NCBI RefSeq assembly: GCF_009795715.1
Contig: NZ_WTCR01000015.1
Coordinates: forward strand, 1-64,000
DNA length: 64,000 bases
Origin: Labilibaculum euxinicum
GTDB lineage: Bacteria > Bacteroidota > Bacteroidia > Bacteroidales > Marinifilaceae
Direction: 5' to 3'
Shown here: positions 16,481 to 25,776 of the stretch, in pieces
Position numbering within the stretch: the first letter of the stretch is position 1
Layout: each line of letters begins with the position of its first letter
Notes under the pieces: generated by a model
What the model was told of the DNA's origin: nothing
The model's database searches: none
Seen by the model: only the letters and a program-made list of their open reading frames with translations
Made by a program: the position numbers and the translations under genes

Positions 16481-19033
16481 TTATCCACATTTTGAAGTAC
16501 CGCACGATTGACAAATCAGACATCCTTCCTGATAGATGATGTGCTCTGACCCGCAACTGGCGCATATTCCTCCCTTAACTTTTGTTCCGTTTGGAATGTA
16601 TTTTTTAAGGGCACGCTCAACACCGTTTTTCCATGTGTTGATGTTCTCACTATCCAATTGCAAACCTGCAACTAAATTTACTACACCTTCAATTGGCATT
16701 CCATGGCGAAGTACGCCTGATATTAATTTGGCATAGTTCCAAAACTCCTTATCAAATTTGTAAGATAATCCTTCGAATGTTGTTTTAAAACCACGTTTAT
16801 TGCAAAATTGAAAGTCATAACGAGAACTTCCGTCCTCTTCTTTTCTTTTGATAATTACTCCCTTGCTTACTGATTTAGGCAATAAAATACCTTCCTCATC
16901 GTCAACAATACCAGTAAATACTTCATATGGTTGTCCGTTATACAATCCAATAAAAGCAATCCACTTTTCCTTGTTATTTTGGAAACGAACAACTTCAGCT
17001 TCCAATACTTCAGGGCGTTTTTCCGGCATTCCTGTGTCTTCCTCTTTTTTAGCATCATTGGAAAGCAAAACACCCGAACGGGAACCATCACGGTAAACCG
17101 TACAACCTTTACATCCACTTTTCCAAGCTTCGATATACAATTCTCCTACAAGAGATTCAGGCACATCATTTGGAAGATTAACTGTTACACTAATCGAGTG
17201 ATCAACCCACTTTTGCACTTTCCCCTGCATGCGGACTTTCTGCAGCCAGTCTACATCATTAGAAGTTGCTTTGTAGTATGGAGACTGTTTAACCAATTCT
17301 TCAATCTCTTCATTTGTAAAATGCTGCGCTGCATTGATACCATTGGCTTCCATCCAGGTAACAAATTTGTGATGAAATACTACAAACTCTTCCCAACTAT
17401 CGCCAATCTCATCAACAAAATCGACACGAACATTTTTATCATTAGGGTTTACTTTTCTTCTTCGTTTGTAAACAGGCATAAACACAGGCTCGATACCTGA
17501 AGTGGTCTGAGTCATTAAACTGGTTGTTCCTGTTGGAGCAATCGTTAAACAAGCAATGTTACGCCGACCGTATTTAGCCATTTCTTTATAAAGGCTTTCA
17601 TCTGCTTCCTTTAAGCGCAAAATAAATGGATTTTTGCTTTCACGCTCTTTGTCGTAGATTTTAAATGCTCCCCGGTCTTTAGCCATATGTACTGAAGAAC
17701 GATAAGCTTCTACAGCAATTGTTTTGTGAACTTCAACAGAAAAATCAATTGCTTCATCAGTTCCGTAACGCAGGTTTAAACCGGCAAGCATATCTCCTTC
17801 AGCAGTAATTCCCACTCCGGTTCTTCTTCCCTCTTCTGCTTTAGTCCGTATATTTTTCCAAAGATTACGCTCTACTCTCTTAATCTCTTTATCTTCAGGA
17901 TCTTCTTCAATCTTGTCAATTATTGCATCAATTTTCTCCAGCTCCAAATCAATGATGTCATCCATCATTCTTTGAGCCATGGCCACATGCTTACGGAACA
18001 GTCCGAAATTAAATTCAGCCTTCTCTGTAAATGGATTTTCAACGTAACTGTACAAGTTGATAGCCAGCAAACGACAGCTATCGTACGGACACAATGGAAT
18101 TTCGCCGCAAGGATTCGTAGAAACCGTTTTGTATCCTAAATCTGCATAACAGTCGGGAACCGATTCTCTTTCGATAGTATCCCAAAATAAAATTCCCGGT
18201 TCTGCTGATTTCCAGGCATTGTGAACAATTTTCTTCCAAAGCTTAGCTGCATCAATACTTTTACTGTAGGTAGGATTCTTTGAGTTAATTGGGTATTGCT
18301 GTGTGAATTCGGTTCCATCAACAACGGCCTGCATAAACTCATCGTGCATTTTTACAGAAACATTGGCTCCGGTAACTTTACCCTGCTCCATTTTCGCATC
18401 AATAAAATCTTCCGAATCGGGATGACGAACAGAAACACTCAACATTAACGCTCCACGACGACCATCTTGCGCAACCTCACGGGTTGAATTGGAATAACGC
18501 TCCATAAAAGGAACAATTCCTGTCGAAGTCAAAGCAGAATTCTTAACGGGTGAACCTTTAGGACGAATATGAGAAAGATCGTGTCCTACACCACCTCTTC
18601 GTTTCATCAGCTGCACTTGTTCCTGATCAATCTTCATAATTCCACCATAAGAATCAGAATCTCCATCATTTCCAATTACAAAACAGTTCGACAAGGATGC
18701 AATCTGGTATCGGTTTCCAATTCCCGACATAGGACTTCCCTGAGGTACGATGTATTTAAAATCTTTTAGTACCGCGAAAATTTCTTCTTCGCTAAGTGGG
18801 TTTGGGTAGTTTTTCTCAACTCTTGCAATTTCTGATGCAATTCGTCGATGCATATCATCCGGCGTCTTTTCATAAATATTTCCATAAGAGTCCTTCAACG
18901 CGTACTTGTTCAACCAAACACGTGCTGCCAGCTCATCTCCATTGAAATATTGAAATGTTGCCTGAAATGCTTCTTCGGGATTGAAAGTTTCGTTCATTTC
19001 CGTTGCTTGTTGCTTCTTCTCCTGTACTTCCAT
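16481..19033 (-). CDS. nrdJ: adenosylcobalamin-dependent (class II) ribonucleoside-diphosphate reductase
   Basis: 850 codons from ATG 19033; the open frame runs upstream another 41 codons but that part (MLGVIKLCTLHTIKF) does not resemble the family. The enzyme reduces ribonucleotides to deoxyribonucleotides with a B12-derived thiyl radical, with or without oxygen. Seen: SLSNCFVIG (first redox Cys), STNPCGEIPL with the catalytic N-x-C-x-E, IAPTGTTSLM (phosphate-binding) and a C-terminal zinc ribbon and redox tail CASCG...CLICQSCGTSKCG. A TSCPD-like domain (VVRFQNNKEKWIAFIGLYNG) precedes the tail, as in long class II enzymes. No small subunit gene is near, as expected. I see no cobalamin riboswitch in the leader. 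Confidence 0.93.
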   Translation of the reverse strand: MEVQEKKQQATEMNETFNPEEAFQATFQYFNGDELAARVWLNKYALKDSYGNIYEKTPDDMHRRIASEIARVEKNYPNPLSEEEIFAVLKDFKYIVPQGSPMSGIGNRYQIASLSNCFVIGNDGDSDSYGGIMKIDQEQVQLMKRRGGVGHDLSHIRPKGSPVKNSALTSTGIVPFMERYSNSTREVAQDGRRGALMLSVSVRHPDSEDFIDAKMEQGKVTGANVSVKMHDEFMQAVVDGTEFTQQYPINSKNPTYSKSIDAAKLWKKIVHNAWKSAEPGILFWDTIERESVPDCYADLGYKTVSTNPCGEIPLCPYDSCRLLAINLYSYVENPFTEKAEFNFGLFRKHVAMAQRMMDDIIDLELEKIDAIIDKIEEDPEDKEIKRVERNLWKNIRTKAEEGRRTGVGITAEGDMLAGLNLRYGTDEAIDFSVEVHKTIAVEAYRSSVHMAKDRGAFKIYDKERESKNPFILRLKEADESLYKEMAKYGRRNIACLTIAPTGTTSLMTQTTSGIEPVFMPVYKRRRKVNPNDKNVRVDFVDEIGDSWEEFVVFHHKFVTWMEANGINAAQHFTNEEIEELVKQSPYYKATSNDVDWLQKVRMQGKVQKWVDHSISVTVNLPNDVPESLVGELYIEAWKSGCKGCTVYRDGSRSGVLLSNDAKKEEDTGMPEKRPEVLEAEVVRFQNNKEKWIAFIGLYNGQPYEVFTGIVDDEEGILLPKSVSKGVIIKRKEEDGSSRYDFQFCNKRGFKTTFEGLSYKFDKEFWNYAKLISGVLRHGMPIEGVVNLVAGLQLDSENINTWKNGVERALKKYIPNGTKVKGGICASCGSEHIIYQEGCLICQSCGTSKCG

Positions 19034-19417
19034 TAAGAATCGTAAAAAAGTGTGGTTAATTATATAAGTTTCTTTGTTTATTATCAATAATTTGCCTCTT
19101 TTCAACAGGGCGAATTTTATAGTATGCAAGGTACACAACTTGATAACACCGAGCAATATTATTACACAACTTTAAAATAAAGTTATCCACAAAAACATGT
19201 TAATAAATTCATATTCAGATATATAATTTTATTAAAAAAGTGAAAAGTTTTCAAAAAAGAAAACATCTAATAAAATTTACTTAAAAAATCAATTGGTATT
19301 CACAAGCATCTTCGTCACCAAAAAAACACATTTAATAAAAACAGGTTTACAAAACGCGGCACCCTCAACAAACATTGAGTTTTCTAAAATCAAACTAATA
19401 ATTTGGTTCAGTTAGGA
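19034..19417. other. non-coding interval between nrdJ and waaA
   Basis: 384 bp, AT-rich, upstream of nrdJ and downstream of waaA (both on the minus strand). It must contain the nrdJ promoter; a partial TAnnTT-type element (TACCTTGC) occurs near 19120 on the minus strand. I see no riboswitch, tRNA or repeated element in it, and no convincing NrdR box pair. Confidence 0.4.
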
Positions 19418-20641
19418 TTAAATTACGGAAAGAATTTGAGCACTTGCTCCTCTTTTTGAATCAACGTATTTTTTCGATTTATCACCGGAAAACAGCCGCT
19501 CTTTTTCATTTTCAAAATAGTTATCTAAAAGAATCTGCAACTCTTCATATTTTTCATAATAAAATGAGGCGCCCAATTCTATCAAATCTTTTGCCTCTTG
19601 AAATTTGTGGTAATTGGGACCAAAAATAATAGGCAAACCAAAGGTAGCTGCCTCTAAAGTATTATGAATTCCACGACCGAAACCACCTCCGATATATGAA
19701 ACATCACCATATCGGTACAAAGAAGAAAGAACTCCAATACAATCAATCACCAAAACCTCGGCCGCTTCAATTTCCTCTTTTGAGGCATTCGTGTATCGAA
19801 CCCAAGGTTTCTGAATTTGATCAACAATATTCTTTATATGGTTCTCATCTACCTCATGAGCGGCAATAATGTATTTGTAGTTGTTCTTAGAGGTATTTAT
19901 ATAATTAATCAGGAACTCCTCATCTTTTGGCCAGGTGCTGCCTGCAATCAAAACCAGTCTCCCTTGACTAAAACCTTCCACTTTAGGCAATGTTTTCGAT
20001 CCGGTTGCTATTGAATACACTCTATCAAACCGTGTATCTCCTGCTATGGAAACATTCTTAAAACCAATACCTTTCAATAAATCTTCCGACTCCTGATTCT
20101 GCACAAAAAAATGAGTGAAAGCGGATAGCATTCTTCGGTAAAATCCGCCCCAAGGCTTAAAAAACAATTGGTTAGGTCTGAAAATAGTAGAGAATATATA
20201 GGTTGGAATATTTCTTTTTTTCAGCTCCTTCAGGTAATGATGCCAAAATTCATACTTAATAAAGAAAGCCATTTTAGGGTTTACTAAATCGACAAACTGT
20301 CTTGCATGAGAAGGAAAATCAGGAGGCAGGTAGAAAATAAAATCCGCGCCAGCGTAATTCTTACGAACCTCGTAACCCGAAGGAGAAAAAAAGGTGAGTA
20401 CTATTTTATATTCCGGATGCTCCTCTTTGAACTTTTCGATGACCGGCCGGCCTTGCTCAAACTCGCCCAATGACGCAGAATGAAACCAAACCAAATTCTC
20501 TTCTCCTTTAACCGCCTCTGCAATTTTAGGCAGCAGATTCTTTCTGCCATCTACCCATTGCTTTGCTTTTGGATTAAAAAAAGCGGCAATTCGCACTATT
20601 AAAACATAGAATTGTATCGAAAGGTTGTAAAAGAGAACCAT
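19418..20641 (-). CDS. waaA: 3-deoxy-D-manno-octulosonic acid (Kdo) transferase
   Basis: 407 codons, ATG start. WaaA adds Kdo from CMP-Kdo to lipid A precursor at the cytoplasmic face of the inner membrane. Seen: an N-terminal membrane anchor (FYNLSIQFYVLIVRIAAFF), HSASLGEFEQGRP with the catalytic Glu60, GDTRFDRV, LIAGSTWPKDEE and the GT-B nucleotide site GFGRGIHNTLEAATFGLP followed by FGPNYHKFQEA. Length is typical of the family. It is monocistronic; the next gene on the other strand starts 146 bp away. Confidence 0.95.
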   Translation of the reverse strand: MVLFYNLSIQFYVLIVRIAAFFNPKAKQWVDGRKNLLPKIAEAVKGEENLVWFHSASLGEFEQGRPVIEKFKEEHPEYKIVLTFFSPSGYEVRKNYAGADFIFYLPPDFPSHARQFVDLVNPKMAFFIKYEFWHHYLKELKKRNIPTYIFSTIFRPNQLFFKPWGGFYRRMLSAFTHFFVQNQESEDLLKGIGFKNVSIAGDTRFDRVYSIATGSKTLPKVEGFSQGRLVLIAGSTWPKDEEFLINYINTSKNNYKYIIAAHEVDENHIKNIVDQIQKPWVRYTNASKEEIEAAEVLVIDCIGVLSSLYRYGDVSYIGGGFGRGIHNTLEAATFGLPIIFGPNYHKFQEAKDLIELGASFYYEKYEELQILLDNYFENEKERLFSGDKSKKYVDSKRGASAQILSVI

Positions 20642-20787
20642 AATTGAAATTTGTTACTGTTAACCGGAATAGCTTCCTTATATTTATTCTCTGCAAAACT
20701 AATAATTTTAGGTGTAGGATTTCGTTTTAACACCAAGCGATTTCATTTTTACAGATCGGAACCCATTACTAAAATAGATATACTCAT

Positions 20788-23700
20788 TTGAGATTCCAAT
20801 TAGTCTTTATATTGCTGATTTTATCTGGTTTTAAAATGCTTGGTCAAACTCAAAGCAATTTAAGAAGCAAGATCGTACATCTTACCCAAGATACAATTCA
20901 ATTGGATTCGATGTTGATATTGCCGGGAACCGTAAAAGTGCATCAGCAAAATGAACTGGTAAACAAAGATTGGTATCAGATTATTGTTGGCAAAGGAACT
21001 TTTATTCCTTCGCAGGAACTGAAACAAAAAAGCGAATCGGTAAAAATAGAATACCGCGTATTCGATTACAACATAACAAAACCAAGATACAACCGGGATT
21101 TATCGCAGTTAAAGCTATCGGGAAATAACCGCCCAAAACCCTTTGCAATTGATCCGTACTATACAAGGAGAGAAGCCTTTTCGGGCGGTCAACTGGAAAA
21201 ACAAGGCAATTATACCCGCGGTATCTCTTACGGCAACAATCAGGATGTGGTAGTAAACTCAAACCTGAATCTTCAGCTATCGGGAAAACTAACCAATGAA
21301 GTAAGTATTTTGGCTGCCATCTCCGACAACAACATCCCGATACAACCCGATGGGAACACGCAAACCATTAGTGATTTTGACCGGATCTACATTCAATTGT
21401 ACGATGACACCAAAGAACTCACTTTGGGCGATTATGAGGTGCAGTCTCCAACAGGAAAATTCATGCGTTTCAATAAAAAAGTGCAGGGAGGAAAATTCTC
21501 CGGTGTGCTGGCAAAAGGAAAAAAGAGCAAAACCGAATTTCGATCGACCATTAGTGCTTCCATTGCAAAGGGCAAATTCAACAGAATGGAAGTGCAAGGT
21601 TCGGAAGGAATTCAAGGACCTTACCGAATGATTGGCGCCAACAACGAAAGCTATATTATTGTGTTGGCAGGAACCGAAAAAGTTTTTGTGGATGGAAAGC
21701 TCCTGAGCCGAGGAGAACAAAACGATTACATGATTAATTACAATACTGCAGAACTTACTTTCACAACAAAACAGCCAATCACCCGAAACTCCCGAATCAT
21801 TATCGAATTTGAATACTCGGAAGAAAACTATTCGAGGTATTTGCTTTTTAACAGCAATGAGCTGAAAACCAGAACAGGAAAATTCTGGTTCAATTTTTAT
21901 CACGAACAGGACAGCAAAAGTCAGTCTATCGATCAGTCGTTAAGCGATGAAAACAAACTACTGCTCAGTACTATTGGAGACAATCTGGAATTAGCCAAGG
22001 TTCCCAATGTTGAAGAAGTTGACTACTCGAACGATTTTGTTTTGTACAAAAAAATCAAGCGAAGCATTGAGAACATTGAATACGACGTTTATCAATACTC
22101 CACCAATGCCGACAGTGCCCTTTACCGCGCCAACTTTTCTTTTACGGGAGCAAATAACGGAAACTATCAGCAAGTAAATGGTACTGCCAATGGTCGGGTT
22201 TACCAATGGATTGATCCGGTAAACGGTGTTCCGCAAGGAGAATTTGAGCCCGTTGTTCAATTGATAGCTCCACAAAAACAACAGCTGTATTCCTTTGGCG
22301 GCGATGTAAACCTGACTGAAAAGCTGAATTCGAAATTCGAATTTGCGCTTAGCAATCGTGACCTGAACACCTTTTCGTCACTTGACGATGGCGACAATCA
22401 AGGCATTGCTGTGGATTTTTCGCTGGAGAAAAATTCCAACTTTACGGATACTCTTACACTTCTGAAAACGAAATTGAGTTTTCACCATATCAACCAAAAC
22501 TTTTCGGAAATTGAGCCATTCCGATCGGCAGAATTTAAACGGGACTGGAATTTACAAAATGACTTTACGGATTCTGATGAGAATTTTTATTCGCTTAGCA
22601 ACGTTTTTTCGAATCAAAACTGGGGACAGGCCGGATACGAATTCTCTGTTTTGAAAAAAGACAGCGATTATCAGGGAAACAAACATTCTCTGGGTTTACA
22701 GTTTTCAAAAAAGAATCTGTCAATAAATTTTACAGGAAATGCTTTGGCTACCGATCAGGAAAATATTGAAACCAAATTCTACCGGCACCAACTTAACACA
22801 TCTTATGCACTAGGCTTTGCCAAAATTGGTGTGCAAACCGAAAGCGAAAACAATCAGTGGGAAAATAAAACCAGTCATGATCTGTTGGCAAACAGTGCAT
22901 CTTTTCATTCCTATAAGGTATACATTACCAACCGTGATTCATCTGAAAATCAATTTCAGACCTACTACCAGAAAAGAAAAGATTTTCTGCCCAAGGCAAA
23001 TGACCTGAAGGCACAAAGTGAATCGCAGGACTTTGGGGCACAAGTCTGGCTGAAGAAAAACCGGAAAAATCAGTTGAAAATAGAAACGATTTACCGGAAA
23101 CTATCCATTCTGGACAACAGCTACACCGACGAAAAGCCCGAAAATACTTTTTTAGGAAAACTGGAACATCAGGCACGAATTAAAAAAGGATTGCTGCAAA
23201 CTTCGACCTACTACGAACTGGGATCGGGTTTGGAAAGCGAAAAAGAATTTTCGTTTGTTGAGGTAAACGAAGGACAGGGAATTTATCGCTGGACGGATTA
23301 CAACGGAAACGAAGTGAAAGAGATTAACGAATTTGAGGTTGCCAGTTTTAAAGACGAGGCCAATTACATTCGTGTGGGCACCAATACCAACAATTATCAA
23401 AAGGTGTTTACCAGCGAATTCCGGCAGACATTCAATTTGCGACTGAGTCAAATTAAATCGAAACAGAAGTTCGTCTCTTTTTTGAAACGATTCAACAACC
23501 GCTTTGCCTACCGTATTTCGAAAAAGAGTTTGGCAAATGATTTTAATCTGTATGCGAATCCTTTTCTGGCTCATGCTGCGAACGAAAACCTCATCACCAT
23601 CAATTCGAGTTTTCAGAATACCTTTTCGTACCGTAAACCCAAATCGAAAACCAATTGGGACCTTATTCATTTAAGCAGCAATGGCAAACAATTACTCACC

Positions 23701-24240
23701 CAAGGTTTCGAACGCCGAAAATACATGCAGAACGGCTTTCGTTTTCAATGGAAAATTGGAGATTCAAATCAGTTGAGCAACCGGACTGATTTTGGTGAGA
23801 AGAATTTAAACAATGAATCGTTCGCCGATAAAAATTACTCTTTGCAGGAAATTAAAAACGAATTAAAGCTTCAGTTTCAGCCAACACTGGCCTTTCAGTT
23901 CGGATTGAACTACACCTACAACAGCAAGGAGAATAAATTGGCTGCCGAAAAATCGAACACACACAACATAGGCGCCGACTGCCAGTATTCTTTGGTTAAA
24001 ACAGGTAAATTAATGGCAACAGTCAACTATTTACTAGTCGATTTTAATGCCGATTCGAACAGCTCGATAGCCTACGAAATGCTCGAAGGATTTTTGCCCG
24101 GCAACAACACAACCTGGAGTCTGAGCTACAACCAACAACTAAGCAAACTATTTCAATTGAGCGTTTCGTACAATGGACGCAACAGCGAGGGTGGCAAAAC
24201 CATTCATGTGGGCAGTATGGAAGTGAGAGCTTATTTTTAG
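20788..24240 (+). CDS. large secreted outer-membrane beta-barrel protein, function unknown
   Basis: 1150 codons; the start is TTG at 20788, the only start between an in-frame stop and the signal peptide MRFQLVFILLILSGFKMLGQ. After cleavage there is an Ig-like or soluble N-terminal part, then hundreds of residues of alternating beta strands (FRSTISASIAKGKF, LLFNSNELKTRTGKFWFNFYHEQD) to the C-terminus VGSMEVRAYF, ending in Phe like a BAM-inserted barrel. The family is conserved in Bacteroidota but I do not know its substrate; no TonB plug is visible. Its last 95 bp have a near-identical copy at 25564, which flanks the following Fic gene. Confidence 0.75.
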   Translation: MRFQLVFILLILSGFKMLGQTQSNLRSKIVHLTQDTIQLDSMLILPGTVKVHQQNELVNKDWYQIIVGKGTFIPSQELKQKSESVKIEYRVFDYNITKPRYNRDLSQLKLSGNNRPKPFAIDPYYTRREAFSGGQLEKQGNYTRGISYGNNQDVVVNSNLNLQLSGKLTNEVSILAAISDNNIPIQPDGNTQTISDFDRIYIQLYDDTKELTLGDYEVQSPTGKFMRFNKKVQGGKFSGVLAKGKKSKTEFRSTISASIAKGKFNRMEVQGSEGIQGPYRMIGANNESYIIVLAGTEKVFVDGKLLSRGEQNDYMINYNTAELTFTTKQPITRNSRIIIEFEYSEENYSRYLLFNSNELKTRTGKFWFNFYHEQDSKSQSIDQSLSDENKLLLSTIGDNLELAKVPNVEEVDYSNDFVLYKKIKRSIENIEYDVYQYSTNADSALYRANFSFTGANNGNYQQVNGTANGRVYQWIDPVNGVPQGEFEPVVQLIAPQKQQLYSFGGDVNLTEKLNSKFEFALSNRDLNTFSSLDDGDNQGIAVDFSLEKNSNFTDTLTLLKTKLSFHHINQNFSEIEPFRSAEFKRDWNLQNDFTDSDENFYSLSNVFSNQNWGQAGYEFSVLKKDSDYQGNKHSLGLQFSKKNLSINFTGNALATDQENIETKFYRHQLNTSYALGFAKIGVQTESENNQWENKTSHDLLANSASFHSYKVYITNRDSSENQFQTYYQKRKDFLPKANDLKAQSESQDFGAQVWLKKNRKNQLKIETIYRKLSILDNSYTDEKPENTFLGKLEHQARIKKGLLQTSTYYELGSGLESEKEFSFVEVNEGQGIYRWTDYNGNEVKEINEFEVASFKDEANYIRVGTNTNNYQKVFTSEFRQTFNLRLSQIKSKQKFVSFLKRFNNRFAYRISKKSLANDFNLYANPFLAHAANENLITINSSFQNTFSYRKPKSKTNWDLIHLSSNGKQLLTQGFERRKYMQNGFRFQWKIGDSNQLSNRTDFGEKNLNNESFADKNYSLQEIKNELKLQFQPTLAFQFGLNYTYNSKENKLAAEKSNTHNIGADCQYSLVKTGKLMATVNYLLVDFNADSNSSIAYEMLEGFLPGNNTTWSLSYNQQLSKLFQLSVSYNGRNSEGGKTIHVGSMEVRAYF
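24133..24227 (+). repeat. 95-bp direct repeat, copy A (3' end of the barrel gene)
   Basis: This stretch of the barrel gene's 3' end is repeated at 25564 to 25658 with only two mismatches (GCGAGG/GCAAGG and CATGTG/CACGTG). The two copies flank the Fic gene. Copy A encodes the intact C-terminus. Confidence 0.95.
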
Positions 24241-24320
24241 AGGATATTTCTTTACCTATCAATCAGGATTGAAAGTAGTGGTTAAATTATACTCAAAAGT
24301 ATAGATTCAGTGTAAAAATA

Positions 24321-24359
24321 AAAACACAGAATCCTGTATTTTCATTTACTGTGTTTTTT
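24321..24359 (+). terminator. possible terminator after the barrel gene
   Basis: AAAACACAG and CTGTGTTTTTT pair across a loop of about 20 nt, followed by the T run, 80 bp after the stop. The long loop makes it less certain. Confidence 0.55.
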
Positions 24360-24374
24360 GAAAATATAAAATTG

Positions 24375-24382
24375 TATATTTG
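24375..24382 (+). promoter_or_regulatory. predicted -7 promoter element for the Fic gene
   Basis: TATATTTG fits TAnnTTTG, 23 bp upstream of the Fic ATG. A TTTG at 24357 is only 14 bp upstream, a shorter spacing than usual, so the -33 element is uncertain. Confidence 0.35.
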
Positions 24383-24405
24383 CATATATACAAAAAAATA
24401 AGAAT

Positions 24406-25542
24406 ATGGATTTAAGTAATTTCATTTCTGGTAAACACATAAAACAAATAGAATACAAATCATTTTCTCCAGAAAAAATTAACCATGAATGGATAATATC
24501 AACTCCTGAAGTAAATAAACTTTTGGCAGAAGCGAATAGGCTAATTGGTGAATTAAATGCCTTTTCCCAAATTATTCCTGATGTAGACTTCTTTATTAGC
24601 ATGCATATACTAAAAGAAGCAACAACCTCTAGTCGGATTGAAGGAACAAAAACGAACATGGAGGAAGCTTTAATTAAAGAGGAAGACATTAATCCAGAAA
24701 AAAGAGATGATTGGTCTGAAGTTCAGAATTATATAAAAGCAATAAATACATCTATTAAAGAATTAGAAAAACTTCCTATTTCTAACCGATTAATAAAAAA
24801 CACCCATAAAATAATATTATCCGGTGTTCGCGGAAAACACAAAATACCCGGTGAGTTCAGAACCAGTCAAAACTGGATTGGAGCAACACTTAAAGATGCC
24901 ATATTCATTCCTCCTCATCATTCTGAGATAATTGAATTAATGAGTGATTTTGAAAAGTTTCTGAATGATGAAGAAAATCACATACCACATTTAATTAAAA
25001 TCGCAATAGCACATTACCAATTTGAAACGATTCACCCTTTTTTAGATGGAAATGGCAGGTTAGGAAGACTTATCATTACTCTTTATTTAGTGAGCAGCAA
25101 TGTATTAAAGAAACCATCTTTATACTTATCTGACTTTTTTGAAAAGAATAAAGGTTACTATTACGATAATCTAATGACAGTTCGAACGAACAGTAACTTA
25201 ATACAATGGATAAAATTTTTCTTAGTTGGTGTCATCGAAACTTCAAATGGATCAATTCAAGTATTTAAAGATATTATTACACTTAAAAATAAAATTGAAA
25301 CAGAAAAACTCCCAAAGCTTGGAAGTAAAATTGAAAAAGGACAACAACTAATGAAACAACTTTTTCAAATACCAATAATCGATTCAAAACAAGTTTCTGA
25401 ACTATTACAGATCTCACCATCCACGGCCAATAGATTAATTAAAGATCTAATCGATTTGGAGATACTCTCAGAATTAACTGGATATAAACGAAATCGTAAA
25501 TTTATATTTGCGGAATATTTTAATATATTTCAAAATAAATAA
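24406..25542 (+). CDS. Fic-domain AMPylator (class II, SoFic-like)
   Basis: 378 codons, ATG start. The protein should transfer AMP (or another nucleotide) to target hydroxyls. Seen: inhibitory motif SSRIEG at 75 to 80, the Fic catalytic loop HPFLDGNGRLGR at 210 to 221, and a C-terminal winged helix (IDSKQVSELLQISPSTANRLIKDLIDLEIL). The size and order match the Shewanella-type class II Fic protein. It belongs to a different subgroup from the Fic gene at 746. The gene sits inside a 1.4-kb segment bordered by the 95-bp duplication of the preceding gene, so it was acquired by insertion. No partner gene is present. Confidence 0.92.
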   Translation: MDLSNFISGKHIKQIEYKSFSPEKINHEWIISTPEVNKLLAEANRLIGELNAFSQIIPDVDFFISMHILKEATTSSRIEGTKTNMEEALIKEEDINPEKRDDWSEVQNYIKAINTSIKELEKLPISNRLIKNTHKIILSGVRGKHKIPGEFRTSQNWIGATLKDAIFIPPHHSEIIELMSDFEKFLNDEENHIPHLIKIAIAHYQFETIHPFLDGNGRLGRLIITLYLVSSNVLKKPSLYLSDFFEKNKGYYYDNLMTVRTNSNLIQWIKFFLVGVIETSNGSIQVFKDIITLKNKIETEKLPKLGSKIEKGQQLMKQLFQIPIIDSKQVSELLQISPSTANRLIKDLIDLEILSELTGYKRNRKFIFAEYFNIFQNK

Positions 25543-25563
25543 GGATAACATACAATCCCACAA

Positions 25564-25671
25564 CAACAACTAAGCAAACTATTTCAATTGAGCGTTTCGT
25601 ACAATGGACGCAACAGCAAGGGTGGCAAAACCATTCACGTGGGCAGTATGGAAGTGAGTGTCTTCTCCTGA
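25564..25671 (+). pseudogene. duplicated 3' fragment of the barrel gene (direct repeat, copy B)
   Basis: The first 95 bp repeat 24133 to 24227 with two mismatches, one silent and one Glu to Lys. The reading frame is still open (QLSKLFQLSVSYNGRNSKG, ending MEVSVFS) and stops at 25671, but the C-terminus differs from copy A after MEV and lacks the terminal Phe. It has no start codon of its own. It is the displaced former end of the upstream gene or a paralogue remnant. Confidence 0.85.
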
Positions 25672-25693
25672 AATAGCTTGACAGATTATTACT
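25659..25693. repeat. 35-bp dispersed repeat, copy 1
   Basis: A 35-bp sequence starting TGTCTTCTCCTGAAATAG, directly joined to the end of copy B of the 95-bp repeat. It is present as a perfect reverse complement at 40739 to 40773. Confidence 0.92.
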
Positions 25694-25712
25694 GTGTTTG
25701 GGATTGTTGTAT

Positions 25713-25745
25713 AAAAAAACGCAGCTCCGTTACAGAACTGCGTTT
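25713..25745 (-). terminator. terminator after pgk
   Basis: On the minus strand AAACGCAGTTCTGT and ACGGAGCTGCGTTTTTTT pair around a short loop, ending in a T run, 31 bp beyond the pgk stop. Confidence 0.88.
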
Positions 25746-25776
25746 GGTTTCCCGAAGGGAAGTATTTTGGATTTAA

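Noticed and set aside
19034-19417. Cobalamin riboswitch controlling nrdJ
   Set aside because: The leader lacks the conserved B12-box and the expected multi-stem pattern.
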